From NCBI GenBank assembly GCA_963716855.1, contig CAVQUV010000012.1, positions 124,001 through 188,000 of the forward strand: 64,000 nt of DNA, read 5' to 3'. The notes under the pieces were generated by a model, which was not told where the DNA came from, did no database searches, and was given only the letters and a program-made list of their open reading frames with translations. This stretch comes from JAGVSZ01 sp963716855 (GTDB taxonomy: Bacteria; Pseudomonadota; Gammaproteobacteria; Burkholderiales; SG8-39). This document shows, in pieces, positions 17,525-26,062 of this stretch (positions are counted from its first letter, which is position 1; every line of letters starts with the position of its first letter). The position numbers and the translations under genes are program-made.

Positions 17525-18577
17525 ATGAAGCGTCGCATCCTGGCGGCCGCGGCCGTCTGCATCGCAGCCTCGTTCGCAGCCGTCACGTTCGCGCAGCAGC
17601 CCCCGCAGAAGGTCCGGCTCAACCTCGCGAGTGCGTTCCCCACGAGCCTGACGCTGATCGGCGAGGCGCCGGTACGGCTCTCGAAGAAGATCGAGCGGGC
17701 CTCCGGCGGGACAATCGAGCTGAAGGTGAACGAGCCCGGCGCGCTCGTGCCGGCGCTGCAGGCGATCCAGGCCGTTTCGCAGGGCTCGGTCGACGCCGCG
17801 TGGTCGAACGGCGGGTTCTTCGCCGGCACCGATTCCGCGTTCAACATGTTCGCCTCGGTGCCCTTCGGGCCGGGCATGGGCGAGTACCTGGCGTGGATCT
17901 ACTACGGCGGCGGGCTTCAGCTCTCGCGCGAGCTGTATGGCAAGCAGGGCGTCTACAACATTCCCTGCGGCCTCATCCCGCCGGAAGCGTCGGGCTGGTT
18001 CCGCAAGGAGATCAAGACCGTCCAGGACATGAAGGGCCTGAAGATGCGCTTCTTCGGTCTGGGCGCAAAGGTGATGGAGAAGATGGGCGTGTCGACGCAG
18101 CTCCTCGCGCCGGGCGACATCTTCCAGGCGCTGCAGCTCGGGACGATCGACGCCACCGAGTTCTCCTTGCCGGTGATGGACCAGAAGTTCGGTTTCTACC
18201 AGGTCGCGAAGTTCTACTACTTCCCCGGCTGGCACCAGCAGGCGACGTTCCTCGAGCTCTACATCAATCGCAAGAAGTGGGACTCGATGAGCGATCCGCA
18301 GCACGCGATCATCGAGCAGGCGTGCGGCGACCTGATCCGCGAGATCATGGCGGAGGGCGAGGCGACGCAGTTCAAGGCGATGCGCGAAATGCAGGACAAG
18401 AACGGCGTGCAGATCAAGCGCTGGTCGCCCGAGATCATGGCGGCGCTCGAGAAGAACTGGAACGAGGTCATCGCCGAGGAGTCGGCCAAGAATCCGAGCT
18501 TCAAGCGCGTCTGGGACTCGTACGCGAAGTTCCGCGGCGATTACGCCATCTGGCGCGACCTCGGCTACCTGAAGTAG
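17525..18577 (+). CDS. TRAP transporter solute-binding protein (DctP/TakP type)
   Basis: 350 residues with a Sec signal peptide (1-23, ending AAVTFA before QQPPQKVRLN). The receptor domain has LNLASAFPTSL, MKGLKMRFFGLGAKVMEKMG and IFQALQLGTIDATEFSLP, which resemble the TakP branch that binds 2-oxo acids and other monocarboxylates. ERASGGTIELKV is also standard. It is the first gene of a TRAP operon and is separated from the permease genes by a strong hairpin, so the receptor can be made in excess. The 111-bp gap upstream holds the divergent promoters shared with the HAD gene. Confidence 0.92.
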   Translation: MKRRILAAAAVCIAASFAAVTFAQQPPQKVRLNLASAFPTSLTLIGEAPVRLSKKIERASGGTIELKVNEPGALVPALQAIQAVSQGSVDAAWSNGGFFAGTDSAFNMFASVPFGPGMGEYLAWIYYGGGLQLSRELYGKQGVYNIPCGLIPPEASGWFRKEIKTVQDMKGLKMRFFGLGAKVMEKMGVSTQLLAPGDIFQALQLGTIDATEFSLPVMDQKFGFYQVAKFYYFPGWHQQATFLELYINRKKWDSMSDPQHAIIEQACGDLIREIMAEGEATQFKAMREMQDKNGVQIKRWSPEIMAALEKNWNEVIAEESAKNPSFKRVWDSYAKFRGDYAIWRDLGYLK

Positions 18578-18591
18578 TCGCCACCGCCCAA

Positions 18592-18628
18592 GGGAGCGCC
18601 CCGGCCCGCACCGGGCGCTCCCTTTCTC
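18592..18628 (+). terminator. Hairpin/attenuator between TRAP receptor and permease genes
   Basis: GGGAGCGCCC (18592-18601) pairs with GGGCGCTCCC (18613-18622), followed by TTTCTCG. It lies 14 bp after the receptor stop and ahead of dctQ. It probably terminates a fraction of transcripts or protects the receptor mRNA 3' end, giving more receptor than permease. Confidence 0.75.
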
Positions 18629-18647
18629 GTTCGTTTCGGGGGGAGCC

Positions 18648-19229
18648 ATGGACAGTCTTCTGGCGGCGAGCAGCGCGATCGATCGCGTGCTCGAGCGGAT
18701 CTCGGCAGCGGTCGGCTGGCTGTTCGTGGTCTGCGCGACGGTCATCTGCTTCGACGTCCTGTCGCGCAAGTTCGGCTACCAGATCCCGGGCATGGGATCG
18801 ACGCGGCTGCAGGAGCTCGAGTGGCACCTGCATGCGGCGCTCTTCTGCTTCTGGCTCGGAACGGCGTACGTAAAGAATGCGCACGTCCGGATCGACATCG
18901 CGCTGGCGAACGCAAAACCGCGCACGCACGCGATGATGGAGTTCGTCGGGTGTCTCATCTTCGCGATCCCGTACTGCCTGATCGCGATCTACTTCAGCAC
19001 CGACTTCACCTGGCTCGCCTGGAACCTGAACGAGTCGTCCGACTCGGCGACGGGTCTGCCTTACCGATGGATTCCCAAGGCCTTCATCACCGTCGGCCTC
19101 CTGCTGCTTTTCGCGGCCGTCATATCGGTCCTGATGCGGCTGATCGTCTACCTTTGGGGGCCTGAACGGCTGCGCAAGCGCAGCGCCTTCGCCGGGGCGA
19201 AAGTCCATTACGGGCAAGAGGCCTCGTGA
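18648..19229 (+). CDS. TRAP transporter small permease (DctQ)
   Basis: 193 residues, four hydrophobic helices. The central region GSTRLQELEWHLHAALFCFW and AYVKNAHVRIDI are typical of the larger DctQ subunits paired with TakP-like receptors. The C-terminal tail is basic and cytoplasmic. Its TGA overlaps the dctM ATG (TGATG at 19227-19231). The start follows a G-rich ribosome site (GGGGGGAG). Confidence 0.9.
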   Translation: MDSLLAASSAIDRVLERISAAVGWLFVVCATVICFDVLSRKFGYQIPGMGSTRLQELEWHLHAALFCFWLGTAYVKNAHVRIDIALANAKPRTHAMMEFVGCLIFAIPYCLIAIYFSTDFTWLAWNLNESSDSATGLPYRWIPKAFITVGLLLLFAAVISVLMRLIVYLWGPERLRKRSAFAGAKVHYGQEAS

Positions 19230-20614
19230 TGGACTGGCTCGCGCACCACCTCTCGCTCATCCTCTTCGTCGTGCTGGCGGTGGCGCTCTTCTGCGGCTAT
19301 CCGGTGGCGTTCGTGCTCGGCGGGATTGCCATCTTCTTCGGCGGGCTCGGGATCCTGCTCGACGTCTTCCAGCCGGTGCAGTTCTTCAATCTGCTGCCGC
19401 GGATCTGGGGGGGCGTGGCGGCGAACCCGATTCTCGTCGCGGTGCCGATGTTCATCTTCATGGGCACCGTGCTCGAGCGCAGCGGCGTCGCAAACGACCT
19501 GCTGCACGCGCTGCAGGTGCTGACGCGACGCATTCCGGGCGGCCTCGCGATGTCGGTGACGCTCATGGGCACGATCATGGCGGCCACCACGGGGATCGTC
19601 GGCGCCTCGGTGGTCATGCTCACGCTCGTCGCGTTGCCGACCATGCTCGAGCGCGGTTACAGCAAGGAGCTCGCCGTCGGCACCATCGCTTCCGCGGGCA
19701 CGCTCGGAATCCTGATTCCACCCTCGATCATGCTGGTGATCATGGGGGACCTGCTGGCGGTGTCGGTGGGCACGCTCTTCGCAGCGGCGGTCATCCCGGG
19801 ACTGCTCCTGTCGCTGATCTACCTGATCTACATCGGCGCGATCTCGTTCCTGAAGCCCGAGCTCGCCCCGCCGCTTCCGGCCGACATCGGCCCGAAGACG
19901 ACCGGTGAGTTCTGGAAGATGGTCATGAAGAGCTTCTTCCCGCCGACGCTGCTCATCACGCTCGTCCTCGGATCGATCTTCGGCGGCTGGGCGACCCCGA
20001 CCGAGGCGGCCGGCGTGGGCTCGATGGGTGCGCTCTTCCTCGCGTGGATGAACGGCCGACTGAACCTGAAGTCGTTGCGCGAGACGATCGAAAGCGCTGC
20101 GCTGACCAACGCGCTCGTGTTCTTCATCTTCTTCGGCGCCACGCTGTTTTCGTTCGTCTTTCGCGCGCTCGGCGGCGACGACGTGGTGGTCGACGTCCTC
20201 AAGGCAGCGGGCTTGGATACCGGCTGGGAAGTGCTCATCTTCCTGATGGTGCTGGTGTTCATCCTCGGCTTCTTCTTCGACTGGATCGAGATCTGCCTGA
20301 TCGTCCTTCCCGTGTTCGCGCCGGTGCTGACGAAGGTCGACTTCGGCGCGCACATCGGCGGTGGCGGACCAATCGTGTTCCTCACCTGGTTCATCATCAT
20401 GATGTCGGTAAACCTCCAGACGGCGTTCCTCACTCCGCCATTCGGGTTCACGCTGTTCTACATGAAGGGGACCGTGCCGCCGTCGGTGACGATGGGGCAC
20501 ATCTACCGCGGGATCGTCCCGTTCGTGATCCTGCAGCTGATCGGGCTCACGCTGACGATCGTCTTCCCGGAGCTCGCGCTCTGGCTGCCGCGATACGTGG
20601 GATTCCTGAACTGA
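19229..20614 (+). CDS. TRAP transporter large permease (DctM)
   Basis: 461 residues with twelve or more hydrophobic segments. AGTLGILIPPSIMLVIMGDL matches the family motif exactly, and FGGWATPTEAAGVGSMGALF and LTPPFGFTLFYMKG mark the second half. The ATG at 19229 overlaps the dctQ stop; a GTG one codon earlier is less likely. The subunit supplies the Na+-coupled pathway. It converges on the HCCA-isomerase-like gene with a 10-bp gap. Confidence 0.92.
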   Translation: MDWLAHHLSLILFVVLAVALFCGYPVAFVLGGIAIFFGGLGILLDVFQPVQFFNLLPRIWGGVAANPILVAVPMFIFMGTVLERSGVANDLLHALQVLTRRIPGGLAMSVTLMGTIMAATTGIVGASVVMLTLVALPTMLERGYSKELAVGTIASAGTLGILIPPSIMLVIMGDLLAVSVGTLFAAAVIPGLLLSLIYLIYIGAISFLKPELAPPLPADIGPKTTGEFWKMVMKSFFPPTLLITLVLGSIFGGWATPTEAAGVGSMGALFLAWMNGRLNLKSLRETIESAALTNALVFFIFFGATLFSFVFRALGGDDVVVDVLKAAGLDTGWEVLIFLMVLVFILGFFFDWIEICLIVLPVFAPVLTKVDFGAHIGGGGPIVFLTWFIIMMSVNLQTAFLTPPFGFTLFYMKGTVPPSVTMGHIYRGIVPFVILQLIGLTLTIVFPELALWLPRYVGFLN

Positions 20615-20624
20615 GCGCGGCGCG

Positions 20625-21227
20625 TCAGGCGCTGCGCAGGTGCCAAGCAAGCGCGTCCTCGAGGCGGTCGCCGCCCCAGAAGACCTCGCCGCGCACGACA
20701 AACGTCGGCGCGCCGAAGATGCCGAGCGCCTGCGCGCGGTCGGTGTTGGCGCGCAGCGCGTCCTTCACGGACTGCGACTGCACGCGCTCGAGCCACGGCT
20801 CGGGCGCCTGTCCCAGCGCCGCAAGAACCCGGCCGAGCGTCTCGGGCGTGGAGATGTCCGCGCTCTCCGCGAAGTTCGCGACGTAGATCGCACGCACCAG
20901 CGCCGGCAGCCAGGGCTCATCGATCGCCGCGAGCGCGAGGCGCGCCGCGAGGATGCTCCGCTGCGGGAAGATCGTGGGGCGCGAATAGGGCAGGCCATGC
21001 TTGGCGCAGAGCCGCTCGAGGTCGCGCCACATGTAGCGGCCCTTTGCCGGGTACAGGTTGAACGGGGAGTCGTTCCAGCCCTGGGCCTGGAAGATCGGCC
21101 CGAGCAGGAACGGCCGCCACGCGATCGGGACGCCCGCCCGCGCGGCGAGGGCCTCGATCCGCATCGCTGCGGGGTACGAGTAGGTGCTGGCGAACTCGAA
21201 CCAGAACTCGAGCGGTTGCGTACTCAT
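20625..21227 (-). CDS. 2-hydroxychromene-2-carboxylate isomerase family (kappa-GST-like) protein
   Basis: 200 residues, DsbA-like thioredoxin fold without a CxxC motif. The first strand reads LEFWFEFASTYSYPAAMRIE, where serine replaces the redox cysteine as in NahD-type isomerases that use glutathione. WRPFLLGPIFQAQGWNDSPF and the late ALGIFGAPTFVVRGEVFWGG are family landmarks. The reference reaction isomerises 2-hydroxychromene-2-carboxylate in naphthalene degradation; here it follows glpD and tryptophan-degradation-like genes, so a different aromatic or glutathione-dependent substrate is plausible. Cytoplasmic, no signal peptide. Confidence 0.85.
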   Translation of the reverse strand: MSTQPLEFWFEFASTYSYPAAMRIEALAARAGVPIAWRPFLLGPIFQAQGWNDSPFNLYPAKGRYMWRDLERLCAKHGLPYSRPTIFPQRSILAARLALAAIDEPWLPALVRAIYVANFAESADISTPETLGRVLAALGQAPEPWLERVQSQSVKDALRANTDRAQALGIFGAPTFVVRGEVFWGGDRLEDALAWHLRSA

Positions 21228-21282
21228 TGGATTACCTTGGCGCTGCGCGCCAAGGATTCGCCCTTGGGGCGGCCCGGCGGGC

Positions 21283-22779
21283 TCATGCGGTCGCCTCCAT
21301 GAAATTTGCCAGTCGCGCGCGCTGCGCCGCGGTCATGTGCAGTCCGCACTTCGTGCGCCGCCACAACACATCCTCGGGGGTGCGCGCCCACTCGCGCTCG
21401 ACGAGGTATCGCAGCTCGCGCTCGTACAGGCCGCCGCCGAACGAGTCGCCCAGGTCGCCTTCGACTCCGACGTCATCGAGGATCTCCGCCGCGCACGTGC
21501 CGTGACGGCGCAGCAGGTGTCGCAGCCAGCGCGCGTCGAGGCGCGGATAGCGGCTGCGGTAGGCGGCCAGCAGCTCGTCGAAGGACGCGCCGCCGAAGTC
21601 GCCACCCGGTAGCGACGCGCGTTCGGTCCATGGCGGTCGCCCGGGAAACCAGTTCGCAAGCTTCTCCAGGGCGGCCTCGGCGAGCTTGCGGTACGTGGTG
21701 AGCTTGCCGCCGAAGATCGAGAGCAGCGGCGGGCCGTTCTCGTCGAGCACGAAGCGGTAGTCGCGAGTGATCGCCGACGGATCGTCCGTGCCGTCGTCGT
21801 AGAGCGGGCGCACGCCACTCCACGTGTGGACGACCATGTCAGGCGTGACCTGTCGGAGCGTGTAGCGGCTCGCGGCCGCGCAGAGGTACTCGATCTCCTC
21901 GCGCGTGCACGCCGGAGGCGGGTCCATGCTCTCGATCGGCACGTCGGTGGTGCCGATCTCGGTGAAGTCATCCTCGTAGGGGATCAGGAAGATCACCCGT
22001 CCGTCGGGATTCTGCAGGATGTACGCGTGCTCCCGCTCGTGGATGCGCGGGACCACGATGTGGCTGCCCTTCACCAGGCGCACATCGCCCGGCGTCGGCA
22101 CGTCGAGCGCGTGGTCGAGCAGGCTCCGGACCCAGGGGCCGGCGACGTTCACCAGCGCGCGGCACGCGACTTCTCCGCTTGTGCCGGTGGCGACGTCCTC
22201 GAGGGTCATGCGCCAGAGCGCGCCGTCGCGCCGCCCCGCGATACAGCGCGTCCGGGGCATGATCGTCGCACCCTGCTCGGCCGCGCTCCGCGCGTTCAGC
22301 ACGACCAGGCGCGCATCGTCCACGGCGCAGTCCGAGTAAGTGAATCCGCGCGTCAGGTCCGCGCGCAACCCTGCGCCGTAGCGATCCGGCGTGAGGCGCA
22401 CGCCGCGCGAGCCGGGGAGCGACACCCGCCGGCTCAAGTGGTCGTACATGAACAGGCCGATCCGGATCATCCAGCGCGGCCGCAGATGCGGCTCGTGCGG
22501 CAGGACGAATTCGAGCGGCCAGACGACGTGCGGCGCCACGCGCAGCAGCACTTCGCGCTCGGCGAGGGACTCCGCCACCAGCCGGAACTCGTAGTGCTCG
22601 AGATAGCGCAGGCCGCCATGGATCAGCCGCGTGCTCGCGGACGAGGTCGCCGAGCCGAGATCCCCCTGCTCGACGAGCAGGGTTCGAAGTCCGCGCCCCG
22701 CCGCATCGCGTGCGATGCCGACGCCGTTGATCCCGCCCCCCACGACGGCGAGGTCGAACGGCTCGGGCGGCGCCGTCAT
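21283..22779 (-). CDS. glpD: Glycerol-3-phosphate dehydrogenase, FAD-dependent
   Basis: 498 residues. The FAD-binding Rossmann motif is LAVVGGGINGVGIARDAAGR (10-29), followed by SSASTRLIHGGLRYLE, YSDCAVDDARLVV, the central GTTDVPIE and SGVRPLYDDG, and LSIFGGKLTTYRKLAE, all GlpD signatures. It oxidises glycerol 3-phosphate to dihydroxyacetone phosphate at the membrane and reduces quinone. The ATG overlaps the stop of the kynureninase-like gene by 4 bp (ATGA), so it is co-translated with a tryptophan-degradation-type pair; no glycerol uptake gene is near. Confidence 0.92.
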   Translation of the reverse strand: MTAPPEPFDLAVVGGGINGVGIARDAAGRGLRTLLVEQGDLGSATSSASTRLIHGGLRYLEHYEFRLVAESLAEREVLLRVAPHVVWPLEFVLPHEPHLRPRWMIRIGLFMYDHLSRRVSLPGSRGVRLTPDRYGAGLRADLTRGFTYSDCAVDDARLVVLNARSAAEQGATIMPRTRCIAGRRDGALWRMTLEDVATGTSGEVACRALVNVAGPWVRSLLDHALDVPTPGDVRLVKGSHIVVPRIHEREHAYILQNPDGRVIFLIPYEDDFTEIGTTDVPIESMDPPPACTREEIEYLCAAASRYTLRQVTPDMVVHTWSGVRPLYDDGTDDPSAITRDYRFVLDENGPPLLSIFGGKLTTYRKLAEAALEKLANWFPGRPPWTERASLPGGDFGGASFDELLAAYRSRYPRLDARWLRHLLRRHGTCAAEILDDVGVEGDLGDSFGGGLYERELRYLVEREWARTPEDVLWRRTKCGLHMTAAQRARLANFMEATA

Positions 22780-23936
22780 GCGAGCGCGCCGCGCAGACGC
22801 GCGAGCAGCACGTCGACGAATGCCGCGTCGTGGTACACGCCGAACCCGAACCGCAGCCGGCGGCCGCGGCGGTCGACGAGGATCCGGTGCGCCGCGAGCC
22901 GCCGCTCGACGTCCTCGGCGGCCTCGAGGTCGAAGGTCAGGAAGTTGCCGCGAGGCGCGCCGTCCGGCGGGGTAAGGGCCGTGACGGGCAGCCGCGCGAG
23001 CCGCGCCGCCGCGAGGCCGTCGAGAAACGTCCGCTCCAGCACGCCGACGTGCGCGTGGATCTCGCGCGCCGTCACGCCAAGCTGGTCGAGCCAGCGCATC
23101 ACGGCGTTGAAGCGATACAGACCGGAGGCGTCGAACGTCGAGCCCCAGAACCGCATCGCCGCCGCACCGTAGCCGACCGCTTCGCCCTGCGCGCCGCTCA
23201 ACTGGCCGAAGTCCGAGAACCAGCCCGTGTAGAGGGGGCGCAGGTCGCAGCGCTCCGGAATCGTCAGGAAGCACGCACCTTCGCCCGCCTGGACGTACTT
23301 GTACCCGCCGGCGGTATAGAAGATCCGCCGCCCGAGCGCGCCCAGTTCGACCGGAATCGCCATGAACGCGTGATAGCCGTCCACCGCGACGATTGTCCCG
23401 GCGGGGACCCCCGCGAGCAGCTCGTCCAGCCGCTCGACCACGAACGACGAGTCGAAGAACACCTGCGACAGGAACACCAGGTCGTGCGACTCGCCAAGCG
23501 TTCGCTGGAAGCGCTCGCGGAACGTCGCGTACGGCTCCACCGGGACGCGCGTGACCTGCAGGCGTCCGGTCTCCTCGAGACGACGCGTCTGCCGGCCGAA
23601 GCTGTGAAACTCGCCCGTGGTGGTCAGGACGCGCGGGCGCCGCGACCAGTCGAGGCACGAATAGAGGCGCGCAACGAACTCGTGCGTGTTCGGAGCGAAT
23701 GCGACGAGCCCCGGGTCGGCGAGGCCGAGGTGCCGCGCCACGTGGCCCTGCGCCTCGGGCACCGCCTCGCCGAATACCTTTTCCTGCCACTTCCGGTTGG
23801 TGAGGCGCGCGGAGTCCTCCCAGTACTGGAGGTGCGCCGCGCGCGTGATGTCGGGCCAGGGATGGTGACTATGCGCGGTGACGTGCAGCGCGTCGCCGAC
23901 GGAAGCAAGGAAAGTCCGGTAGGACTCGCTAAGCAT
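22776..23936 (-). CDS. Class V aminotransferase-fold PLP enzyme, kynureninase-like
   Basis: 386 residues, fold-type I. Visible features are VAFAPNTHEFVARLYS, the cofactor aspartate in VAVDGYHAF (Asp186), the PLP lysine K213 in YTAGGYKYVQAGEGACFL, and the C-terminal RRLRFGFGVYHD. Together these fit the kynureninase/cysteine-desulfurase-like group. Its start overlaps the end of the tryptophan 2,3-dioxygenase gene by 8 bp, which strongly suggests action on a kynurenine-type product (3-alanyl removal giving anthranilate). A canonical KynU assignment needs comparison; the length is slightly below the usual 410-420. Confidence 0.75.
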   Translation of the reverse strand: MLSESYRTFLASVGDALHVTAHSHHPWPDITRAAHLQYWEDSARLTNRKWQEKVFGEAVPEAQGHVARHLGLADPGLVAFAPNTHEFVARLYSCLDWSRRPRVLTTTGEFHSFGRQTRRLEETGRLQVTRVPVEPYATFRERFQRTLGESHDLVFLSQVFFDSSFVVERLDELLAGVPAGTIVAVDGYHAFMAIPVELGALGRRIFYTAGGYKYVQAGEGACFLTIPERCDLRPLYTGWFSDFGQLSGAQGEAVGYGAAAMRFWGSTFDASGLYRFNAVMRWLDQLGVTAREIHAHVGVLERTFLDGLAAARLARLPVTALTPPDGAPRGNFLTFDLEAAEDVERRLAAHRILVDRRGRRLRFGFGVYHDAAFVDVLLARLRGALA

Positions 23937-25008
23937 GCCAGCGGAAGCCGAGCTGCTCGCGCAGCTCGCTCGGCAGCGCCGGCAGCATCGAGCGCGGGAT
24001 GAGGTAAGTGGAGAGGTTGAAGAAGTCGAGGAACACGCGGTGCACCTCGACCGTGCGTCGCAGGTAGTCCTGCCCGCTCGAGCCGCCGGTGCCGATCTTC
24101 GCGCCGATCATTCGCTGCACCATCAGCGCGTGCCGGTAGCGCCAGAGCGAAAGGTTCTCGTCGATCGTGACGAGCGCGGTCAGCAGCCGGAACGGGTTCT
24201 GGAGAATTGGCTCGTCGCGGTAGAGCATGATCATCAGCGCGGCCAGGAATGCGTCGTACGACAGGCGCCGGTGGCCCGCCGCGCGCAGGGTTTCGTACTT
24301 CGCCGGGTCGAAGACGCTCGCGAACGTCTCGCGCGTGCGCTCGAGCTCCTCGAGTTGCGCGCGGCGCGCCGCGGGCGCGAGCTGCGCCTTGCCCTCGATC
24401 GTCGCGCGGTCGTCGTCGAGCATGCGCGTGACGTTGGCGCGGTACTCGTGCCAGAAGTCGAATTGCCGGGACTGCACGAAGGGCATGCGGGCGAGCCAGG
24501 CCTCGACGGTTCCGAACAGGCTCGATGCGCGCTCGGCGGCGCCCACCTTCGGGCGGTCCCGCGCATCGAGGGAGGCCTCGTAATCCGCCTCGTTGTAGCG
24601 CAGGCGCTGCGTGCGCGCCAGGCCGAGCTTGTTCTCGAGCTGCCTGAACTGCGCGCTCTGAAACCCCGACGACGGCGTGAGCAGGTTGCGGAAGTCGAGG
24701 AAGTCGAGCGGCGTCATCGTCTCGAGCACGTCGATCTGGCCGACCAGAACCCCCTGGATCTTCACGATGCGGTCGAGATAGTGAAGCGCCCGGCCGACGT
24801 CCTTCTCGGCGACGGCGTCGGCGCTCATGATCGCCAGCACCGCGTCGAGCTCGTGCAGCAGCTGCTTGAACCAGAGCTCGTAGGTCTGGTGGGTGACGAT
24901 GAAGAGGAGCTCGTCGTGCGCCGGCGCCCCGTGTTTCGCGCTCTCGAGCGCCTGGCAGGCAAGCAGCTCGTCGAGCTTCAGGTACTTGCCGTAGGAGAGC
25001 AGGCTCAT
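23929..25008 (-). CDS. Tryptophan 2,3-dioxygenase family protein
   Basis: 359 residues, all-helical heme dioxygenase. LLFIVTHQTYELWFKQLLHE carries the substrate-side histidine (His40), FQSAQFRQLE follows, and WRYRHALMVQRMIGAKIGTG then GSSGQDYL contain the proximal heme histidine and the loop over the active site. The enzyme opens the indole ring of tryptophan to N-formylkynurenine. It is longer than the typical bacterial form of about 280-300 residues because of an insertion near residues 150-235, more like eukaryotic enzymes. Start set at 25008; an upstream in-frame methionine at 25056 lacks homology. No formamidase gene is adjacent. Confidence 0.85.
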   Translation of the reverse strand: MSLLSYGKYLKLDELLACQALESAKHGAPAHDELLFIVTHQTYELWFKQLLHELDAVLAIMSADAVAEKDVGRALHYLDRIVKIQGVLVGQIDVLETMTPLDFLDFRNLLTPSSGFQSAQFRQLENKLGLARTQRLRYNEADYEASLDARDRPKVGAAERASSLFGTVEAWLARMPFVQSRQFDFWHEYRANVTRMLDDDRATIEGKAQLAPAARRAQLEELERTRETFASVFDPAKYETLRAAGHRRLSYDAFLAALMIMLYRDEPILQNPFRLLTALVTIDENLSLWRYRHALMVQRMIGAKIGTGGSSGQDYLRRTVEVHRVFLDFFNLSTYLIPRSMLPALPSELREQLGFRWHA

Positions 25009-25190
25009 GACGCGGCGATTATAGAAACAAAAAGGGACTTCAAGTCGTCGTCTCACGACAACGCAACGTCAGCGCTGTCGCATCTCGGAGACAGTTGAAA
25101 ACTTCGCTACACCCTGGCACTTTGCGCCTCGGCGCGACGTCGCAGCGACGCGAACGCCGACTTGATAGAACAACGACACAGGAGGGTCGC
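25009..25190. promoter_or_regulatory. Divergent intergenic region between dioxygenase and FeeM-like gene
   Basis: 182 bp that must hold both promoters. It is AT-richer near the dioxygenase start and contains a small inverted repeat, GTCGT-CTC-ACGAC, around 25045-25060. A TTGAAAA hexamer near 25094 could be a -35 element for the rightward gene, but no convincing -10 partner was found. The right end has the AGGAGGG ribosome site (25180-25186) for the FeeM-like gene. Confidence 0.3.
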
Positions 25191-25934
25191 ATGGAGAATA
25201 TCGGCGCACATCCGAAGCATCCGTATTGGTTTCCGGATTCCCGCATCACATCCTCAATACTCTTCGACCGATACGGCCCCACGCTCAGCATCGGAATTCG
25301 CAGGAGCGGAGCTCACCTGCGTTCGGCGACGCGTCTCACGTGGGATAGCGTGATCCTGCGCGCAAGGATCGCCTCTTCCGGTGAGCACCTCGCCGAAGCG
25401 AGGACGCTCGTCGAAGCGCGCTATGCGTGGTGCGGCTACTCGACGGGTGTGGGCAGCAAGGCGTTGCCAACCGGCGTGACGCTGATCACGACCCAGGATA
25501 CTTTGGTTACGGGCACGGTGGTGCTGTGTCCGGACGGGCCTTCCGGCCTGGCGGCTGATGAGAGCTTCGGCGACGTGATGGATGCTTCACGCAACCGCGG
25601 CCGGCGCATCTGCCAGGCCAGCCGGCTCGCGATCGATGCCGCCGCTGATTGGCGAACCACCCTTGGCGCGCTGGTCGGCCTCGCCTATCTCGTCGCACGT
25701 GTGGTGCACGAGGCGACGGATGTGATTATCGAGGTCAATCCGCGCCACGAGCGCTTCTACCGGACGATGTTCGGCTTCGCGGAAGGAGGGGGGCAGCGGT
25801 TCTGTCCGCGGGTGGGAGCGCCTGCCGTGTTGCTTCGGGTTGAGCTCGAATGTCTCGGTGAAACGCTCGCGGAGCTCGGGATTCTGCCCCGCCTGGTGTT
25901 CGGCGCGGGCATCGCGCACGCGCTCGCCGCGTGA
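25191..25934 (+). CDS. FeeM-type N-acyl amino acid synthase family protein
   Basis: 247 residues, GNAT-like fold. The segment SRLAIDAAADWRTTLGALVG and LAYLVARVVHEATDVIIEVN followed by PRHERFYRTMFGF (about 144-196) matches FeeM-like proteins and, more distantly, LuxI-type autoinducer synthases. Known members join an acyl-ACP-derived fatty acyl chain to an amino acid such as tyrosine. The ATG at 25191 follows an AGGAGGG site. It stands alone, without the acyl carrier protein often found near FeeM, and diverges from the tryptophan dioxygenase operon. The acyl chain and amino acid are unknown. Confidence 0.75.
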   Translation: MENIGAHPKHPYWFPDSRITSSILFDRYGPTLSIGIRRSGAHLRSATRLTWDSVILRARIASSGEHLAEARTLVEARYAWCGYSTGVGSKALPTGVTLITTQDTLVTGTVVLCPDGPSGLAADESFGDVMDASRNRGRRICQASRLAIDAAADWRTTLGALVGLAYLVARVVHEATDVIIEVNPRHERFYRTMFGFAEGGGQRFCPRVGAPAVLLRVELECLGETLAELGILPRLVFGAGIAHALAA

Positions 25935-26015
25935 CGATACTCAGACGTCGCGTCGGACGTCCGTATACGCGCGGTCACGTCGCCGGCCTGCCAGACCGCA
26001 TTTGAGGCGAGGAAC

Positions 26016-26044
26016 AAAAAAGGCGACCCCTCGGGGTCGCCTTT
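26016..26044 (-). terminator. Rho-independent terminator of the ATP synthase operon
   Basis: Stem AAAGGCGACCCC (26019-26030) / GGGGTCGCCTTT (26033-26044) with a 2-nt loop; read on the minus strand the hairpin is followed by six T residues. It lies 18 bp after the atpC stop. It could also stop readthrough from the FeeM-like gene, although the plus-strand T-tract is short. Confidence 0.9.
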
Positions 26045-26062
26045 CCGGGCCGGCCGACGCGG

